A stretch of DNA of 64,000 nucleotides, from contig JASDSY010000029.1 of the NCBI GenBank assembly GCA_041441465.1, positions 62,001-126,000 on the forward strand. Direction: 5' to 3'. The DNA comes from JASDSY01 sp041441465 (GTDB lineage Bacteria > Muiribacteriota > UBA9980). This document shows positions 16,541 through 26,706 of the stretch, piece by piece (position 1 is the first letter of the stretch; every line of letters starts with the position of its first letter). The notes beneath the pieces are model-generated. The model was given only the letters and a program-made list of their open reading frames with translations, ran no database searches and was not told the DNA's origin. A program made the position numbers and the translations under genes.

Positions 16541-17605
16541 GTGAATATGACTTTAAGCAGTAAAACGTCAAATGTCTTAGAATTAAATAGCGGCTGGATT
16601 CGGCACCTTCTTGAAAGTAACGAAAAATCGTATCTTTCGAAGTTCGCTCAGTTATCGACGCATACGCGCGGACGTGAAAAAACAGAAGACGAATGTCTTT
16701 ATAGAACCTGTTACCAGCGCGACCGCGATAAAATACTGCACGCAAAATCGTTTCGAAGATTAAAGGACAAAACGCAGGTTTATATCAGAAAAAGCACTGA
16801 CCATGTCCGTGTCCGCCTTACTCATACTCTTGAAGTAATGCAGGTGGCGCGTACTATCGCCAGGGCTTTGCGCTTGAACGAGGATCTTGTGGAAGCGATT
16901 TCGCTCGGCCATGATCTTGGCCATACCCCGTTCGGCCATACCGGCGAGGCGGTTTTAAATTCGCTTCTTCCGGGCGGGTTCCGGCATAGCATCCAGTCGC
17001 TGCGCGTGGTTGATAAGCTTGAAAAAAACGGCCACGGGCTTAATTTATGTTTTGAGGTGCGCGAAGGTATTTTAAAGCATTCGAAAACAAGAACGGGAAT
17101 ATTCAGCTCATTTGGCAATGATTTTCCGTCTACGCTCGAAGCGATGGTAGTGAAGATTTCAGACAGCATCGCTTACATTAATCATGATCTTGACGATGCT
17201 ATTTATTCGGGGCTTGTAAAGGAAGAACAGATCCCTGAAGAGGTATTTGAAACAATCGGAAGAACTAACGGCCACCGGATAAGTTCTATGGTGACCGATG
17301 TAATCGAGCAAAGCATGGATTTACCCGAAATAAAAATGTCCGATGAAATTTTAAATGTGACAAATTCATTAAGAGATTTTTTATTTGAAAATGTTTATAT
17401 GAAAGAAGATAATTTTGAAGAGGCGCGCGAAGCACGTAATATTATTAGTTTCCTGTTTGATTATTATGTAAAGCATAAAGATGCGCTGGTTAAGGATATA
17501 GGCAGGTCTGTCGATGACATTCCGATCGAGGTGGCTGCAGCTGATTTAATCTCGTCGATGACCGATAATTACGCTTCAAAAAAATATGAATCCATAAGAA
17601 GTTAA
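16541..17605 (+). CDS. dgt: dGTPase-family HD-domain triphosphohydrolase
   Basis: A 354-residue deoxynucleoside triphosphate triphosphohydrolase-like protein (non-Proteobacterial short class). Family marks are RTCYQRDRDKILHAKSFRRL and KTQVY near the N-terminus, the metal-binding HD motif in SLGHDLGHTPFGHTGE (His124-Asp125), and TLEVMQVARTIARAL just before it. These enzymes hydrolyse dNTPs to nucleoside and tripolyphosphate and so limit dNTP pools. The start is uncertain: a GTG at 16541 or an ATG at 16547; neither has a clear ribosome binding site. The stop is 14 bases before the prepilin gene, so the two are probably co-transcribed, an unusual pairing. Confidence 0.87.
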   Translation: MNMTLSSKTSNVLELNSGWIRHLLESNEKSYLSKFAQLSTHTRGREKTEDECLYRTCYQRDRDKILHAKSFRRLKDKTQVYIRKSTDHVRVRLTHTLEVMQVARTIARALRLNEDLVEAISLGHDLGHTPFGHTGEAVLNSLLPGGFRHSIQSLRVVDKLEKNGHGLNLCFEVREGILKHSKTRTGIFSSFGNDFPSTLEAMVVKISDSIAYINHDLDDAIYSGLVKEEQIPEEVFETIGRTNGHRISSMVTDVIEQSMDLPEIKMSDEILNVTNSLRDFLFENVYMKEDNFEEAREARNIISFLFDYYVKHKDALVKDIGRSVDDIPIEVAAADLISSMTDNYASKKYESIRS

Positions 17606-17619
17606 TATCTGGAGGAACC

Positions 17620-18108
17620 ATGAAAGTTTATTATCTGAAAAGTTCTAAAAAAACTAACAAACATGCTGACAGATACGCAAACGGACTTGCGTTTGTCGAG
17701 CTGGTGGTCACCATAACCATAATTGGAATTTTAGTTGCGGTGGCTGTTTTGAATTACGATAAAATAAAACAAGATATAAAAAAGAAAGCCTGCATCGCGA
17801 ATATGTCGTCAATACACAGCGCTACAAGGCTTTTTTATATGGAAAACCCGATGTCGACAAATGAAAATGTTACGGTTTCTAAATTGCTTGAGCAAAATTA
17901 CCTTAAAACCGACCCGCAATGCCCGAATGCACAGGGATTGACTAAATCTGACGCTTTTTATGCGATCGAAGACAGCGTAGGAAAAAAAATTGATGTAAAA
18001 TGCGTGAATATGAAGCACAGCGAATTAGCGCACGGCTCATTTTTAAAAATAACTACGCCTGTCAAACCCGGCGCTAACGAAACTAATTCCGGGTCAAATT
18101 CCAATTAA
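17620..18108 (+). CDS. Type IV prepilin / pseudopilin-like protein
   Basis: A 162-residue prepilin. The leader is long (22 residues) and basic, ending in Gly22, followed by LAFVELVVTITIIGILVAV: cleavage by prepilin peptidase after Gly22 leaves Leu+1 and Glu+5 (Glu27), the exact signature of class III N-methylation pilins. The hydrophobic alpha-1 helix runs to about residue 43 and continues into an amphipathic helix (KIKQDIKKKACIANMSSIHSA). Three cysteines are present (in KKACIANM, DPQCPNAQ and DVKCVNM), and two could form the usual pilin disulfide. The C-terminus is Ser/Asn-rich. A GGAGGAA ribosome binding site precedes the ATG. It is likely assembled by the pilus genes at 31-37 and 46.8 kb. 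Confidence 0.85.
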   Translation: MKVYYLKSSKKTNKHADRYANGLAFVELVVTITIIGILVAVAVLNYDKIKQDIKKKACIANMSSIHSATRLFYMENPMSTNENVTVSKLLEQNYLKTDPQCPNAQGLTKSDAFYAIEDSVGKKIDVKCVNMKHSELAHGSFLKITTPVKPGANETNSGSNSN

Positions 18109-18156
18109 AATTTATTTGCCGTGGTTTTATTGTGGCAGGTATATTAAACCCTTTTT

Positions 18157-18184
18157 TTGATTATTTAAATACGGGTTTTATACT
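18157..18184 (+). promoter_or_regulatory. Candidate promoter in the 18109-18468 leader of the peptide synthetase
   Basis: TTGATT (18157-18162), 16 bases, TATACT (18179-18184). If real, the synthetase mRNA has a 5' leader of about 280 bases. Near its end, CTCACTT-TAGT-AAGCGAG (18407-18425) is a near-perfect inverted repeat directly before a TATAAA, which could be an operator. Apart from these the gap is AT-rich with no gene. Confidence 0.3.
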
Positions 18185-18468
18185 TGAATTACATAAAGTG
18201 TTATTATGTTCGAGTTGAATTTTGTCTAATAATCAAAAAATAGATTCCGTTAAAAATTTAGAAAATTATATTAATTAAGCCGTTCAGGTTATATATCAGA
18301 TTATATAAAGGATTTACTATCTTAATTGGCCGGCAGGCTATTTAAAAAACTGTCGTATGCGATGCAGTTAAAGATAATATGAAATAGAATTATTAAACAA
18401 ATAATTACTCACTTTAGTAAGCGAGTATAAAAGGCTCTTTAAAATAATGAAAGAATGGTGGAGATTTT

Positions 18469-21400
18469 ATGAATAATCAGAAAAATCAAGTTTATTACGA
18501 AATTTCACATGCTGAAAAAAGAATGTTCTATCTTCAAAAATTTTATAAAGATACGACGATGTGTAATATTCCGCATACCGTATTATTTGACAAACCTGTT
18601 GATTTTCCCTTGCTGAACAGAGCAATAAATATTTTTATAAAAAATAACCAGAACTTAAGAATACGCTTTTGCGAAATAAATGACGAGCCTAAACAGTATT
18701 TTTCTGATTTTTCTGAGACTAATTTTGAGATAATTAATTTTTCCGCTGCCGAGGCCATGGAAAAATGGGCCGCCGCGAAATCACTTGAAACATTTGGCGA
18801 TTTATACGAAAAAGATTTGTATAAAATCGTTTTAATAAACTTAGGTGATAAACGCGGCGGTTTTTTTGTTAATTTCCACCATATAATTTTCGACGGTATG
18901 TCTTTCGCCTTCTTTACCGATAAAATTTATGAATATTACGGCAAATTGTTAAACAATGAAAATATACCTGAAGAAAAATTCACTTTATATTCAGAGTATT
19001 TAAAAGATGAAAATGCTTATCTTAATTCGAAATCGGCTCAGGACGATTTGAAATATTGGAAAAATATTTTCAGCACTGATGTCGAACAGCTGGAACTGAA
19101 GCCCGGCGCTGATAATACGTCAATCGACATTAAAAGGAATTATCATCGCGTATCAAATGAATTGAATGATAAAATTTATAAGTATTGCTCGAAAAATAAC
19201 ATTTCCGTTTATAAACTTTTTATGGCATGCCTTTATACCTACTACAATAGACTTACTCAAAAAGAAGACCTTGTTATTTCAACTACTCACCATAACCGCT
19301 CTGAAGGTTTCAAAAAAACAACCGGAATGTTTATAAGCACATTGCCGCTTCGTTTGAAATTTTCGCCTGATATTACATTCAAAGAATTATTAACCCTTTA
19401 TTTAAATGAATTTGACGAAATGATGAAGCATCAAAAATATCCTACTGATATGCTGATTTCTGAACTTAGAAATGAAAAGCGCGATATTGAAAATGTTTTC
19501 AATATAATGGCCGCAGCATATATCAAAAGCGATAATTCTAAAATTAACGTTAAGTCTTATGCTAATTCAAACTCCGTAAGCGCCGTGACCTATTTTATAT
19601 CCTACAATAATAAAGAAAAACTGCCTGTTGAATTAATGATCGATTACAAAACTTCAATTTACAATGAAAATGAAGCAAGCCTCATGGCCGGCCATATTTT
19701 TAATATATTAAACGCGGTTACCGGCGATGATAATATAAAAATAAATAAAATAGACTTTTTAACCGATTCTGAAAAACGCCGTCTTATAAATGAATTCAAT
19801 GATACGGCGGCATATTATCCCGCGGACAAAACCTTTATCGATATATTCGACGAACAGGTAATCAAAACGCCGAATAAAAAAGCCGTTGTTTACCTCGATA
19901 AATCATATACTTACCTCGAACTATATAACCGCGCTGAAAAACTTGCGCATAAGCTTCGGGGATTGGGCATAAAACGCGATGATATAGTTTCTATATTCGT
20001 CGACCGTTCGCTCGAGATGTTCGTCGCGGCCGTCGGCGTTTTAAAAGCGGGCGGAGCTTTTATGCCGATAGATACGAAATACCCTGCAGATAGAATAGAA
20101 TTTATGCTCGCTGACAGCCAATCGCGAGTATTTTTGACGCAGAAACACCTTATCGAAAAAGCCAAGTTCGACGGCACGATAATTGACCTAGACGACCAGT
20201 CGCTTTATTCGGCAGACTGCCCTAAAGTCAATAATGTCAATAAGCCCCAGGATCTTGCATATATAATTTATACATCGGGTTCGACCGGCAAGCCTAAGGG
20301 AACGATGATCGAACACGGTTCCCTGTTGAATTTTTCGTTCTGGTCCAAAAATTTTCATAATCTTACCGAAAATGACAATACTGCAAAACATGCGTCATTC
20401 GGATTCGACGCTTCGATAGTCGAAGTTTTTCCGCCGCTTATCGCCGGCTGTGAAATTCATATCATCAGCGAAGATATTAAATTATCGCTTGTCGAATTGA
20501 ATGAGTATTTCGAAAAAAATAAAATCAGATACGCGTTTTTAACCACGCAGCTTGCCGAGCAATTTATGGAAAACATAGACAACAAATCATTAAGATGGCT
20601 TGATACAGGCGGTGAAAAGTTAAGGACATTTAAGAAACGCGATTACCAGCTCGTGAATGTTTACGGCCCGACCGAGTGTACCGTATATACGACGGCATTT
20701 CAGGTAAACAAAAATTATGAGAATATTCCTATAGGAAAACCTTTGAGCAACGCTAAAATATTCATAACCGACCGGTTCGGCAATTTGATGCCCGAAGGTT
20801 ATTGCGGCGAATTATGTGTCGCCGGCGTCTGCCTGTCGCGCGGCTATTTAAACAGGCCTGAAACTACCGCCGAGAAATTTATTGAATGCCCGTTCAGTCC
20901 AAAAGAACGCATGTATAAAACCGGAGATTTGGTAAGATGGCTTCCGAACGGCGATATCGAATATATCGGCCGCATAGATAATCAGGTGAAATTACGCGGA
21001 TTCAGGATAGAACTCGGCGAAATAGAACAGGAAATAATGAAGATTGACGGCATTAAAACATCGGCGGTTACCGTTATATCCGAGGGCGACAACAAGCTCT
21101 TATGCGCGTATATAGTTTCGGAAAGTAAAATAAGCGACGACGTCATAAAAAATACTCTGACTGCGACGCTTCCTGAATTCATGATCCCGAGCTATATAGT
21201 AAGGCTTGAAACTATGCCGGTTAACGCGAGCGGCAAAATCGACAGGAAAGCGCTTCCTGCGCCTAATATTAAAATCGAAACGCAGAGCGCCTATGTCGCT
21301 GCGGAAGGCGAAATTGAGACAAGGCTTTTAAAAATGTGGAAGGAAACCCTCGGCATTGAAAATTTCGGTGTTTGCGACAATTTCTTTAAAATCGGCGGAC

Positions 21401-24400
21401 ACTCGCTTAAAGCAGTCATGCTGCAGGCTAAAATCGAGCGTGACTTTGGGGTAAGGGTGCCGGTAAGGAAAATATTCGAAGCGGCCACGATAAGACTGCA
21501 GGCTGAATTGATAAAAGCTGAAAAATCCGGGACATCGAATATTGATCTTGAAAGACTTGCCGCCGAACAGTCATCAGGCAAAAAAGTTATTGAACGCGGC
21601 ATGGCTTCTGTTTATATAGAGCCGGCCACGAACACTGAAAAAGCGCTTATTAAAATATGGGAAGAACTCTTAAATGTAGACGGCGTCGGAACAGGCGATA
21701 ACTTCTTTTCGATAGGCGGGCATTCAATAAAAGCCGTTACAATGCAATATAAAATCGAGAAGGAGTTTAAAGCCAGAATCCCTGTTAAAGATATTTTCAA
21801 AGCGCCTACAATAAGAGAGCTCGCGGTGTTAATAGACGGCGCCGAAAAAGTTAGCGCGATTGAAACAAGCGTATCTTTGGGCGATAAAAATTATTATCCG
21901 TCTTCCTCTGTACAGAAGCGACTGTTTATGATTGAACAGAAAGACGGTTCATCGACGACATATAATATTCCTATGGCAATGAGAATAAAGGGCAGGCTTG
22001 ACGACTCCAGGTTGAGCGACTCCATCGAAAAGATGATAGAGCGTCATGAAGCGCTGCGTACGTCATTCGCGATGATCGACGGCGAGCCCATGATAAAAAT
22101 AAATAAGGACGTCAAACTGAAGAAAATATATCAAAAGGCTGAAGAAAGCGAACTGGGCGATATAATGAAGGATTTCCTCAAGCCGTTCGACCTGACTAAA
22201 GCGCCTTTATTTAGAATCAAACTCGTTAAAATTTCCGATGAAAATCACGTGCTTTTGATAGACGTTCACCATATAATATTCGACGGAATGTCTCTTGAGA
22301 TATTCATGAAGGAACTTTTTGAAATATATTCGGGCCAGACGCTTCCGGCGCTCGAGTATCAATATAAAGATTTTGTGGCGTGGCAGCAGAAATATCTTAA
22401 ATCAAACAAGATGATCGAGCAGGAAAAAGCATGGCTCGAGATGTTAAGCGGCGAGCTTCCTGTTTTGAATATGCCGACTGATCATGCGAGAACGGCCGAA
22501 CCAGGCCTTGCCGGCGCGCAGTATGATTTCTTTATCGAGCACGAACTTTCGTCGAAACTTAAAAATTACGCTAATAAGACGCAATCTACTCTTTATATGG
22601 TGTTTTTGAGCGCGTTGAATATAATGCTTTCGAAATATTGTTCGCAGGAAGATATAATAGTCGGCAGCCCTCTTCTAGGCCGGCCTACCATAGAGTCGCA
22701 GCAGATGCTCGGCATGTTTGTAAACACAATGCCGGTGCGTAATTATCCTAAACCGGACAAGAAAGCGAACGAGTTCATCGACGAAGTAAAACGCAACTTT
22801 TTTAACGTTATCGATAATCAGGATTATCAGCTTGACACGCTTATAGAAAAACTGAATATTAAGCGTGAATCGTCGCGTAATCCGTTATTTGACGTTATAT
22901 TCGTATTCCAGACTTCGCAGGGCATCAAAGATACGCGTTACGGCGATATTATGGTAAGCCCCGGCACTATCGAAACGGGAACGGCCAAATTCGACCTTTC
23001 GCTGCAGGCTTATGAAGCCGGCGATTATATTAAGTGCATGCTCGAATACCGCTGCAGCCTTTTCGAGCCGGACACAATCAAGCGTATGTCGATGCACCTT
23101 TCAAATATTCTCGAGCAGATAGCGGATAATCCCGAAATTGCATTGAAAGATATAGAATTGATAACCGATTCCGAAAAGAAGACGGTTTTATATGAATTTA
23201 ACATGAACGATATGGATTATCCGAAAGATAAGACTGTCCATGAGCTTTTCGAAGTTAATGCCGAATTATATCCGGACAGGGGCGCGGTCGTTTATAAGGA
23301 TAAGAAATATACATATCGTGAATTGAATGAACGCGCCAACATGCTGGCCCGCTGCCTTATTAAAAACGGCGTGAAGCCGCGCGGGTTCGTTGCGCTTATA
23401 AGCGAAAAATCAGCCGAAGTAGCCCTTTGCGCTCTCGCGATTCAAAAAGCCGGTGCGTGCTATGTGCCTATCGATCCGTCATATCCGCAGGATAGGATCG
23501 AATATATGCTCGGCGATACCGCTTCTAATGTAGTGCTGTGCCAGAAGGAATTAATTGATAAAGTGCCTTTTAACGGCGTTAAAATCAATATTGACGATGA
23601 GTCCATTTATTCAGGCGCTTCTGATGAACGGAAAAATCTTGACATTAAAGTCAACCCGGAGGATTTATCATATCTTATATATACTTCGGGCTCTACCGGA
23701 AAGCCTAAAGGCGTTATGATAGAGCATCGTTCGATTATAAACCTTTGCTGGTGGGAAATAAATAAATATAAGCTTACACATGAGGATAAAATAACACAAT
23801 ATGTTTCAATATGCTTCGATCCGTCGGTAGGCTGCGAGATGTTTTTGAGCCTGCTTGCCGGCGCCGAGCTGCATGTTGTCGCCCCTGAATTGAGAATGGA
23901 CCCTGTTAAACTCAATGAATATATGGAAAAAAATAAGGTGACATTCTCTATTTTACCTACGCAATTTTATGAACAATTCAGCGAATTGACTGATAATAAA
24001 TCGCTTCGTTATTTGATGGTTGGCGGCGAAAAGCTTAAAGCGTATAAAAAAGCTAATTATAAACTTATCAACGCTTACGGTCCGACTGAATATACCGTCG
24101 TTACAACGGCTTTCAATGTCGAAAAGGACTATGAAAATATTCCGATAGGTTCCGGCGTCGCAAATTCAAGGCTTTATGTTCTTGATAAATATAATAAACT
24201 TATGCCGGTCGGTGTTTACGGCGAATTGTGCATAAGCGGCGACGGCCTTGCGCGCGGCTACCTTAACAGGCCTGAACTTAATTCCGAAAAATTTCCGGCT
24301 GACCCGTTTTTAGAAGGCAAGAAAATGTATAGAACCGGCGATCTTGTAAGATGGCTTCCTGACGGGAATATTGAATTTAACGGGCGAATAGATTTCCAGG

Positions 24401-26625
24401 TTAAAATAAGGGGATTCAGGATAGAAATCGGCGAAATCGAGGCTCAGATGCAAAAACACGAGCAAATCGAGGCTGTGCTCGTGCTCGCCAAGGAAGATGA
24501 ATCCAAAAATAAATATTTGTGCGCGTTCTATTCGTCGAATGAAGAAATACCTAATTCGGATTTAAAGGCGTTTCTTGCTAAATCGCTCGCTAATTATATG
24601 ATTCCGTCATTTTTTGTGTGGGTAAAGGATATGCCGATCAATTCCAGCGGCAAAATCGACCGCAAGACTCTCGAAAAACTTGAAATTAAAAAGCCGGTTG
24701 AAGTTAAAGTCGATCCGCAGAATGAAAAGGAAGAAAAAATCGCCAGGGTCTGGCGCGAGGTATTAAATATTCAAAAGATCGGCATTAATGAAAATTTCTT
24801 TGAAATAGGCGGCCACTCTTTGAAAGCGGTTGCTGCGGTCGCTAAAATGCAAAATGATTTTGACGTTACGATTAACGATATTTTCAAATACCAGACAATA
24901 TTTGCGCTTGCCGCTAATTTAAAGGATAAGAAAGGTAGTCTTTCAGGAAAACTTGCTGAGATCAAGGCTAAGTCGGCGGAAATATCCAAAAAATCCGCTG
25001 AATTTATGGAATCAAAATGGTATCTTGATTTTGTTAAACAATATCAGGAAAAAAATAAGAAATACGAAAAAATTGATATCCATAAAAGAAAAAACTATAA
25101 AGCTGTTTTATTGACAGGTGCTACAGGCTACCTTGGCGTATATTTGCTGCACGATTTGCTGAAATATTATAAATGCGATATTTATGTTCCGGTAAGAGGC
25201 AAGACCGACGGCGACTCTTTGAGAAGGCTTAACGAAAAATACCGTTACTATTTTAATTCGGAATTGACCGCCGCGCAGCTTGAACGGGTTAAGGTAATAT
25301 GCTGTTCGGAACTGCAGGATGAAAACCTCGGAATAGATAAAGCAATTTATGATAAATTAGTGGATACCGTCGACTGCGTAATTAATCCGGCCGCAAACGT
25401 TAAACATTACGGCCGCTATGAGGAATTTTACGCGCCGAATGTCGGGGCTGTGGCAAATCTTGTTAAATTCGCGGCGTCAGGCATCAAAAAAGACCTGCAT
25501 CATGTATCGACTGCTTCTGTGGCCAGCGGTTATATCGAAGGTACGGATTTTTCCGCGTTCTGCGAAGATACCTGCAATGTCGGCCAGAAATCTGACAACC
25601 TTTATATAATTACGAAATTAATGGCCGAGGAGCTGGTCATTAAAGCGCGCGCCGAATTTGGCATTAACACGAACATATACAGGGTCGGCAATATCTCGTT
25701 TAATTCTGAAACAGGGCATTTGCAACAAAATGTCGAGGAAAACGCCTTCAGCACCATGGTCAAGTCGTTCGTCAACCTGGGCGTTGTACCGCAATCAGAT
25801 GACATGGCCGAACTTTCGTTCGTAGATAAGACGAGCGCCGCAATTTTAGTTTTATTCGATAAGGCGAACCTTTTGAACGAGACTTATCACATTCATAATT
25901 CAAAGCCTGTTAAGCTTTCCGATATATTGACTTCAAAAAAACTGGGCCTGTCCGTCGAAGCCGTCCCGTTGGAAACATTTATCGACAGACTTGGCGAGCT
26001 CGATAAAAAAGAATGCTTCAGGCAGCATGTTCAGAATTTCATGCTTCACCGCGGCTGGCTTTCGGAGTCTGGGCCTGAAACGCAGTTCGCTCTGCATTCC
26101 GAACGTACGTTCATGCTCTTAAAAATGCTCGGCTTCGAGTGGCCTGAGCTTGACGAGATGAAACTTATCCAATTAATAACAATGTCGCTTAAGGACAGAA
26201 TAAAATTCATAATGGATTCGGAATTATTCAATAACATTCCATACACCGTACAGCGTGAGCTGGCATTCATTTCAAGGGAATTGGCGGTCGACGAAAACGA
26301 TACGCTGATATGGGAAGATAATGAATGCGAGAATATGTATATGATTGTCGACGGCGTCGCTGAAATCCAGAAAAGTTCAAAAAGCGGATGGGTTGGCACT
26401 ATTATGGTCGCATCTGCCGGCGATGTCATCGGACTTGAAGCGCTGCTTGATAAAAAATCAGGAACGACGGCGGAAGCTATTATGGGCGATTTGACAATAC
26501 TAGCTTTTGATAAGAAAAAAATTAACTCGATATTAAAAACGGCGCCTGAACTTTGCTACAACCTGTTTAAGTTCGCTAACGCGCAGAGCGGAAGAATGGC
26601 GGGAATGATCGCGAACTTCGCTTAA
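18469..26625 (+). CDS. Nonribosomal peptide synthetase C-A-T-T-C-A-T-reductase with C-terminal cNMP-binding-like domain
   Basis: A 2718-residue synthetase in one gene. Order: condensation domain (HHIIFDG at 137-143), adenylation domain (YTSGSTGKPKG 601-611), two carrier domains in tandem (phosphopantetheine serines S979 and S1086, both in IGGHS), second condensation (HHIIFDG 1267-1273), second adenylation (same core motif 1738-1748), carrier (S2117), then a thioester-reductase domain of the extended SDR type (TGATGYLG 2216-2223, YxxxK 2379-2383). Residues ~2610-2718 resemble a cyclic-nucleotide-binding domain (MYMIVDGVAEIQ, AGDVIGLEALL), but the phosphate-cassette Arg is absent (KKSGTTAEA). 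A condensation domain at the start suggests an acylated dipeptide released as an aldehyde or alcohol. Start: GGTGGAG before ATG. Activation presumably by the nearby phosphopantetheinyl transferase. Confidence 0.93.
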   Translation: MNNQKNQVYYEISHAEKRMFYLQKFYKDTTMCNIPHTVLFDKPVDFPLLNRAINIFIKNNQNLRIRFCEINDEPKQYFSDFSETNFEIINFSAAEAMEKWAAAKSLETFGDLYEKDLYKIVLINLGDKRGGFFVNFHHIIFDGMSFAFFTDKIYEYYGKLLNNENIPEEKFTLYSEYLKDENAYLNSKSAQDDLKYWKNIFSTDVEQLELKPGADNTSIDIKRNYHRVSNELNDKIYKYCSKNNISVYKLFMACLYTYYNRLTQKEDLVISTTHHNRSEGFKKTTGMFISTLPLRLKFSPDITFKELLTLYLNEFDEMMKHQKYPTDMLISELRNEKRDIENVFNIMAAAYIKSDNSKINVKSYANSNSVSAVTYFISYNNKEKLPVELMIDYKTSIYNENEASLMAGHIFNILNAVTGDDNIKINKIDFLTDSEKRRLINEFNDTAAYYPADKTFIDIFDEQVIKTPNKKAVVYLDKSYTYLELYNRAEKLAHKLRGLGIKRDDIVSIFVDRSLEMFVAAVGVLKAGGAFMPIDTKYPADRIEFMLADSQSRVFLTQKHLIEKAKFDGTIIDLDDQSLYSADCPKVNNVNKPQDLAYIIYTSGSTGKPKGTMIEHGSLLNFSFWSKNFHNLTENDNTAKHASFGFDASIVEVFPPLIAGCEIHIISEDIKLSLVELNEYFEKNKIRYAFLTTQLAEQFMENIDNKSLRWLDTGGEKLRTFKKRDYQLVNVYGPTECTVYTTAFQVNKNYENIPIGKPLSNAKIFITDRFGNLMPEGYCGELCVAGVCLSRGYLNRPETTAEKFIECPFSPKERMYKTGDLVRWLPNGDIEYIGRIDNQVKLRGFRIELGEIEQEIMKIDGIKTSAVTVISEGDNKLLCAYIVSESKISDDVIKNTLTATLPEFMIPSYIVRLETMPVNASGKIDRKALPAPNIKIETQSAYVAAEGEIETRLLKMWKETLGIENFGVCDNFFKIGGHSLKAVMLQAKIERDFGVRVPVRKIFEAATIRLQAELIKAEKSGTSNIDLERLAAEQSSGKKVIERGMASVYIEPATNTEKALIKIWEELLNVDGVGTGDNFFSIGGHSIKAVTMQYKIEKEFKARIPVKDIFKAPTIRELAVLIDGAEKVSAIETSVSLGDKNYYPSSSVQKRLFMIEQKDGSSTTYNIPMAMRIKGRLDDSRLSDSIEKMIERHEALRTSFAMIDGEPMIKINKDVKLKKIYQKAEESELGDIMKDFLKPFDLTKAPLFRIKLVKISDENHVLLIDVHHIIFDGMSLEIFMKELFEIYSGQTLPALEYQYKDFVAWQQKYLKSNKMIEQEKAWLEMLSGELPVLNMPTDHARTAEPGLAGAQYDFFIEHELSSKLKNYANKTQSTLYMVFLSALNIMLSKYCSQEDIIVGSPLLGRPTIESQQMLGMFVNTMPVRNYPKPDKKANEFIDEVKRNFFNVIDNQDYQLDTLIEKLNIKRESSRNPLFDVIFVFQTSQGIKDTRYGDIMVSPGTIETGTAKFDLSLQAYEAGDYIKCMLEYRCSLFEPDTIKRMSMHLSNILEQIADNPEIALKDIELITDSEKKTVLYEFNMNDMDYPKDKTVHELFEVNAELYPDRGAVVYKDKKYTYRELNERANMLARCLIKNGVKPRGFVALISEKSAEVALCALAIQKAGACYVPIDPSYPQDRIEYMLGDTASNVVLCQKELIDKVPFNGVKINIDDESIYSGASDERKNLDIKVNPEDLSYLIYTSGSTGKPKGVMIEHRSIINLCWWEINKYKLTHEDKITQYVSICFDPSVGCEMFLSLLAGAELHVVAPELRMDPVKLNEYMEKNKVTFSILPTQFYEQFSELTDNKSLRYLMVGGEKLKAYKKANYKLINAYGPTEYTVVTTAFNVEKDYENIPIGSGVANSRLYVLDKYNKLMPVGVYGELCISGDGLARGYLNRPELNSEKFPADPFLEGKKMYRTGDLVRWLPDGNIEFNGRIDFQVKIRGFRIEIGEIEAQMQKHEQIEAVLVLAKEDESKNKYLCAFYSSNEEIPNSDLKAFLAKSLANYMIPSFFVWVKDMPINSSGKIDRKTLEKLEIKKPVEVKVDPQNEKEEKIARVWREVLNIQKIGINENFFEIGGHSLKAVAAVAKMQNDFDVTINDIFKYQTIFALAANLKDKKGSLSGKLAEIKAKSAEISKKSAEFMESKWYLDFVKQYQEKNKKYEKIDIHKRKNYKAVLLTGATGYLGVYLLHDLLKYYKCDIYVPVRGKTDGDSLRRLNEKYRYYFNSELTAAQLERVKVICCSELQDENLGIDKAIYDKLVDTVDCVINPAANVKHYGRYEEFYAPNVGAVANLVKFAASGIKKDLHHVSTASVASGYIEGTDFSAFCEDTCNVGQKSDNLYIITKLMAEELVIKARAEFGINTNIYRVGNISFNSETGHLQQNVEENAFSTMVKSFVNLGVVPQSDDMAELSFVDKTSAAILVLFDKANLLNETYHIHNSKPVKLSDILTSKKLGLSVEAVPLETFIDRLGELDKKECFRQHVQNFMLHRGWLSESGPETQFALHSERTFMLLKMLGFEWPELDEMKLIQLITMSLKDRIKFIMDSELFNNIPYTVQRELAFISRELAVDENDTLIWEDNECENMYMIVDGVAEIQKSSKSGWVGTIMVASAGDVIGLEALLDKKSGTTAEAIMGDLTILAFDKKKINSILKTAPELCYNLFKFANAQSGRMAGMIANFA

Positions 26626-26660
26626 ATAATTTCGGGTGCGATCGAATAATCGAATGATAT

Positions 26661-26706
26661 AAAACGGCTGGAATTTTATAATTAATAGGATTCCAGCCGT
26701 TTTTAC
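26661..26706 (+). terminator. Terminator of the peptide synthetase gene
   Basis: Perfect 14-base arms AAAACGGCTGGAAT and ATTCCAGCCGTTTT around a 15-base AT loop, with a T run on each strand, 36 bases past the synthetase stop. It can serve both this gene and the convergent transferase gene. The rest of 26626-26947 holds only AT-rich sequence including a short (TAA)n tract. Confidence 0.88.
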
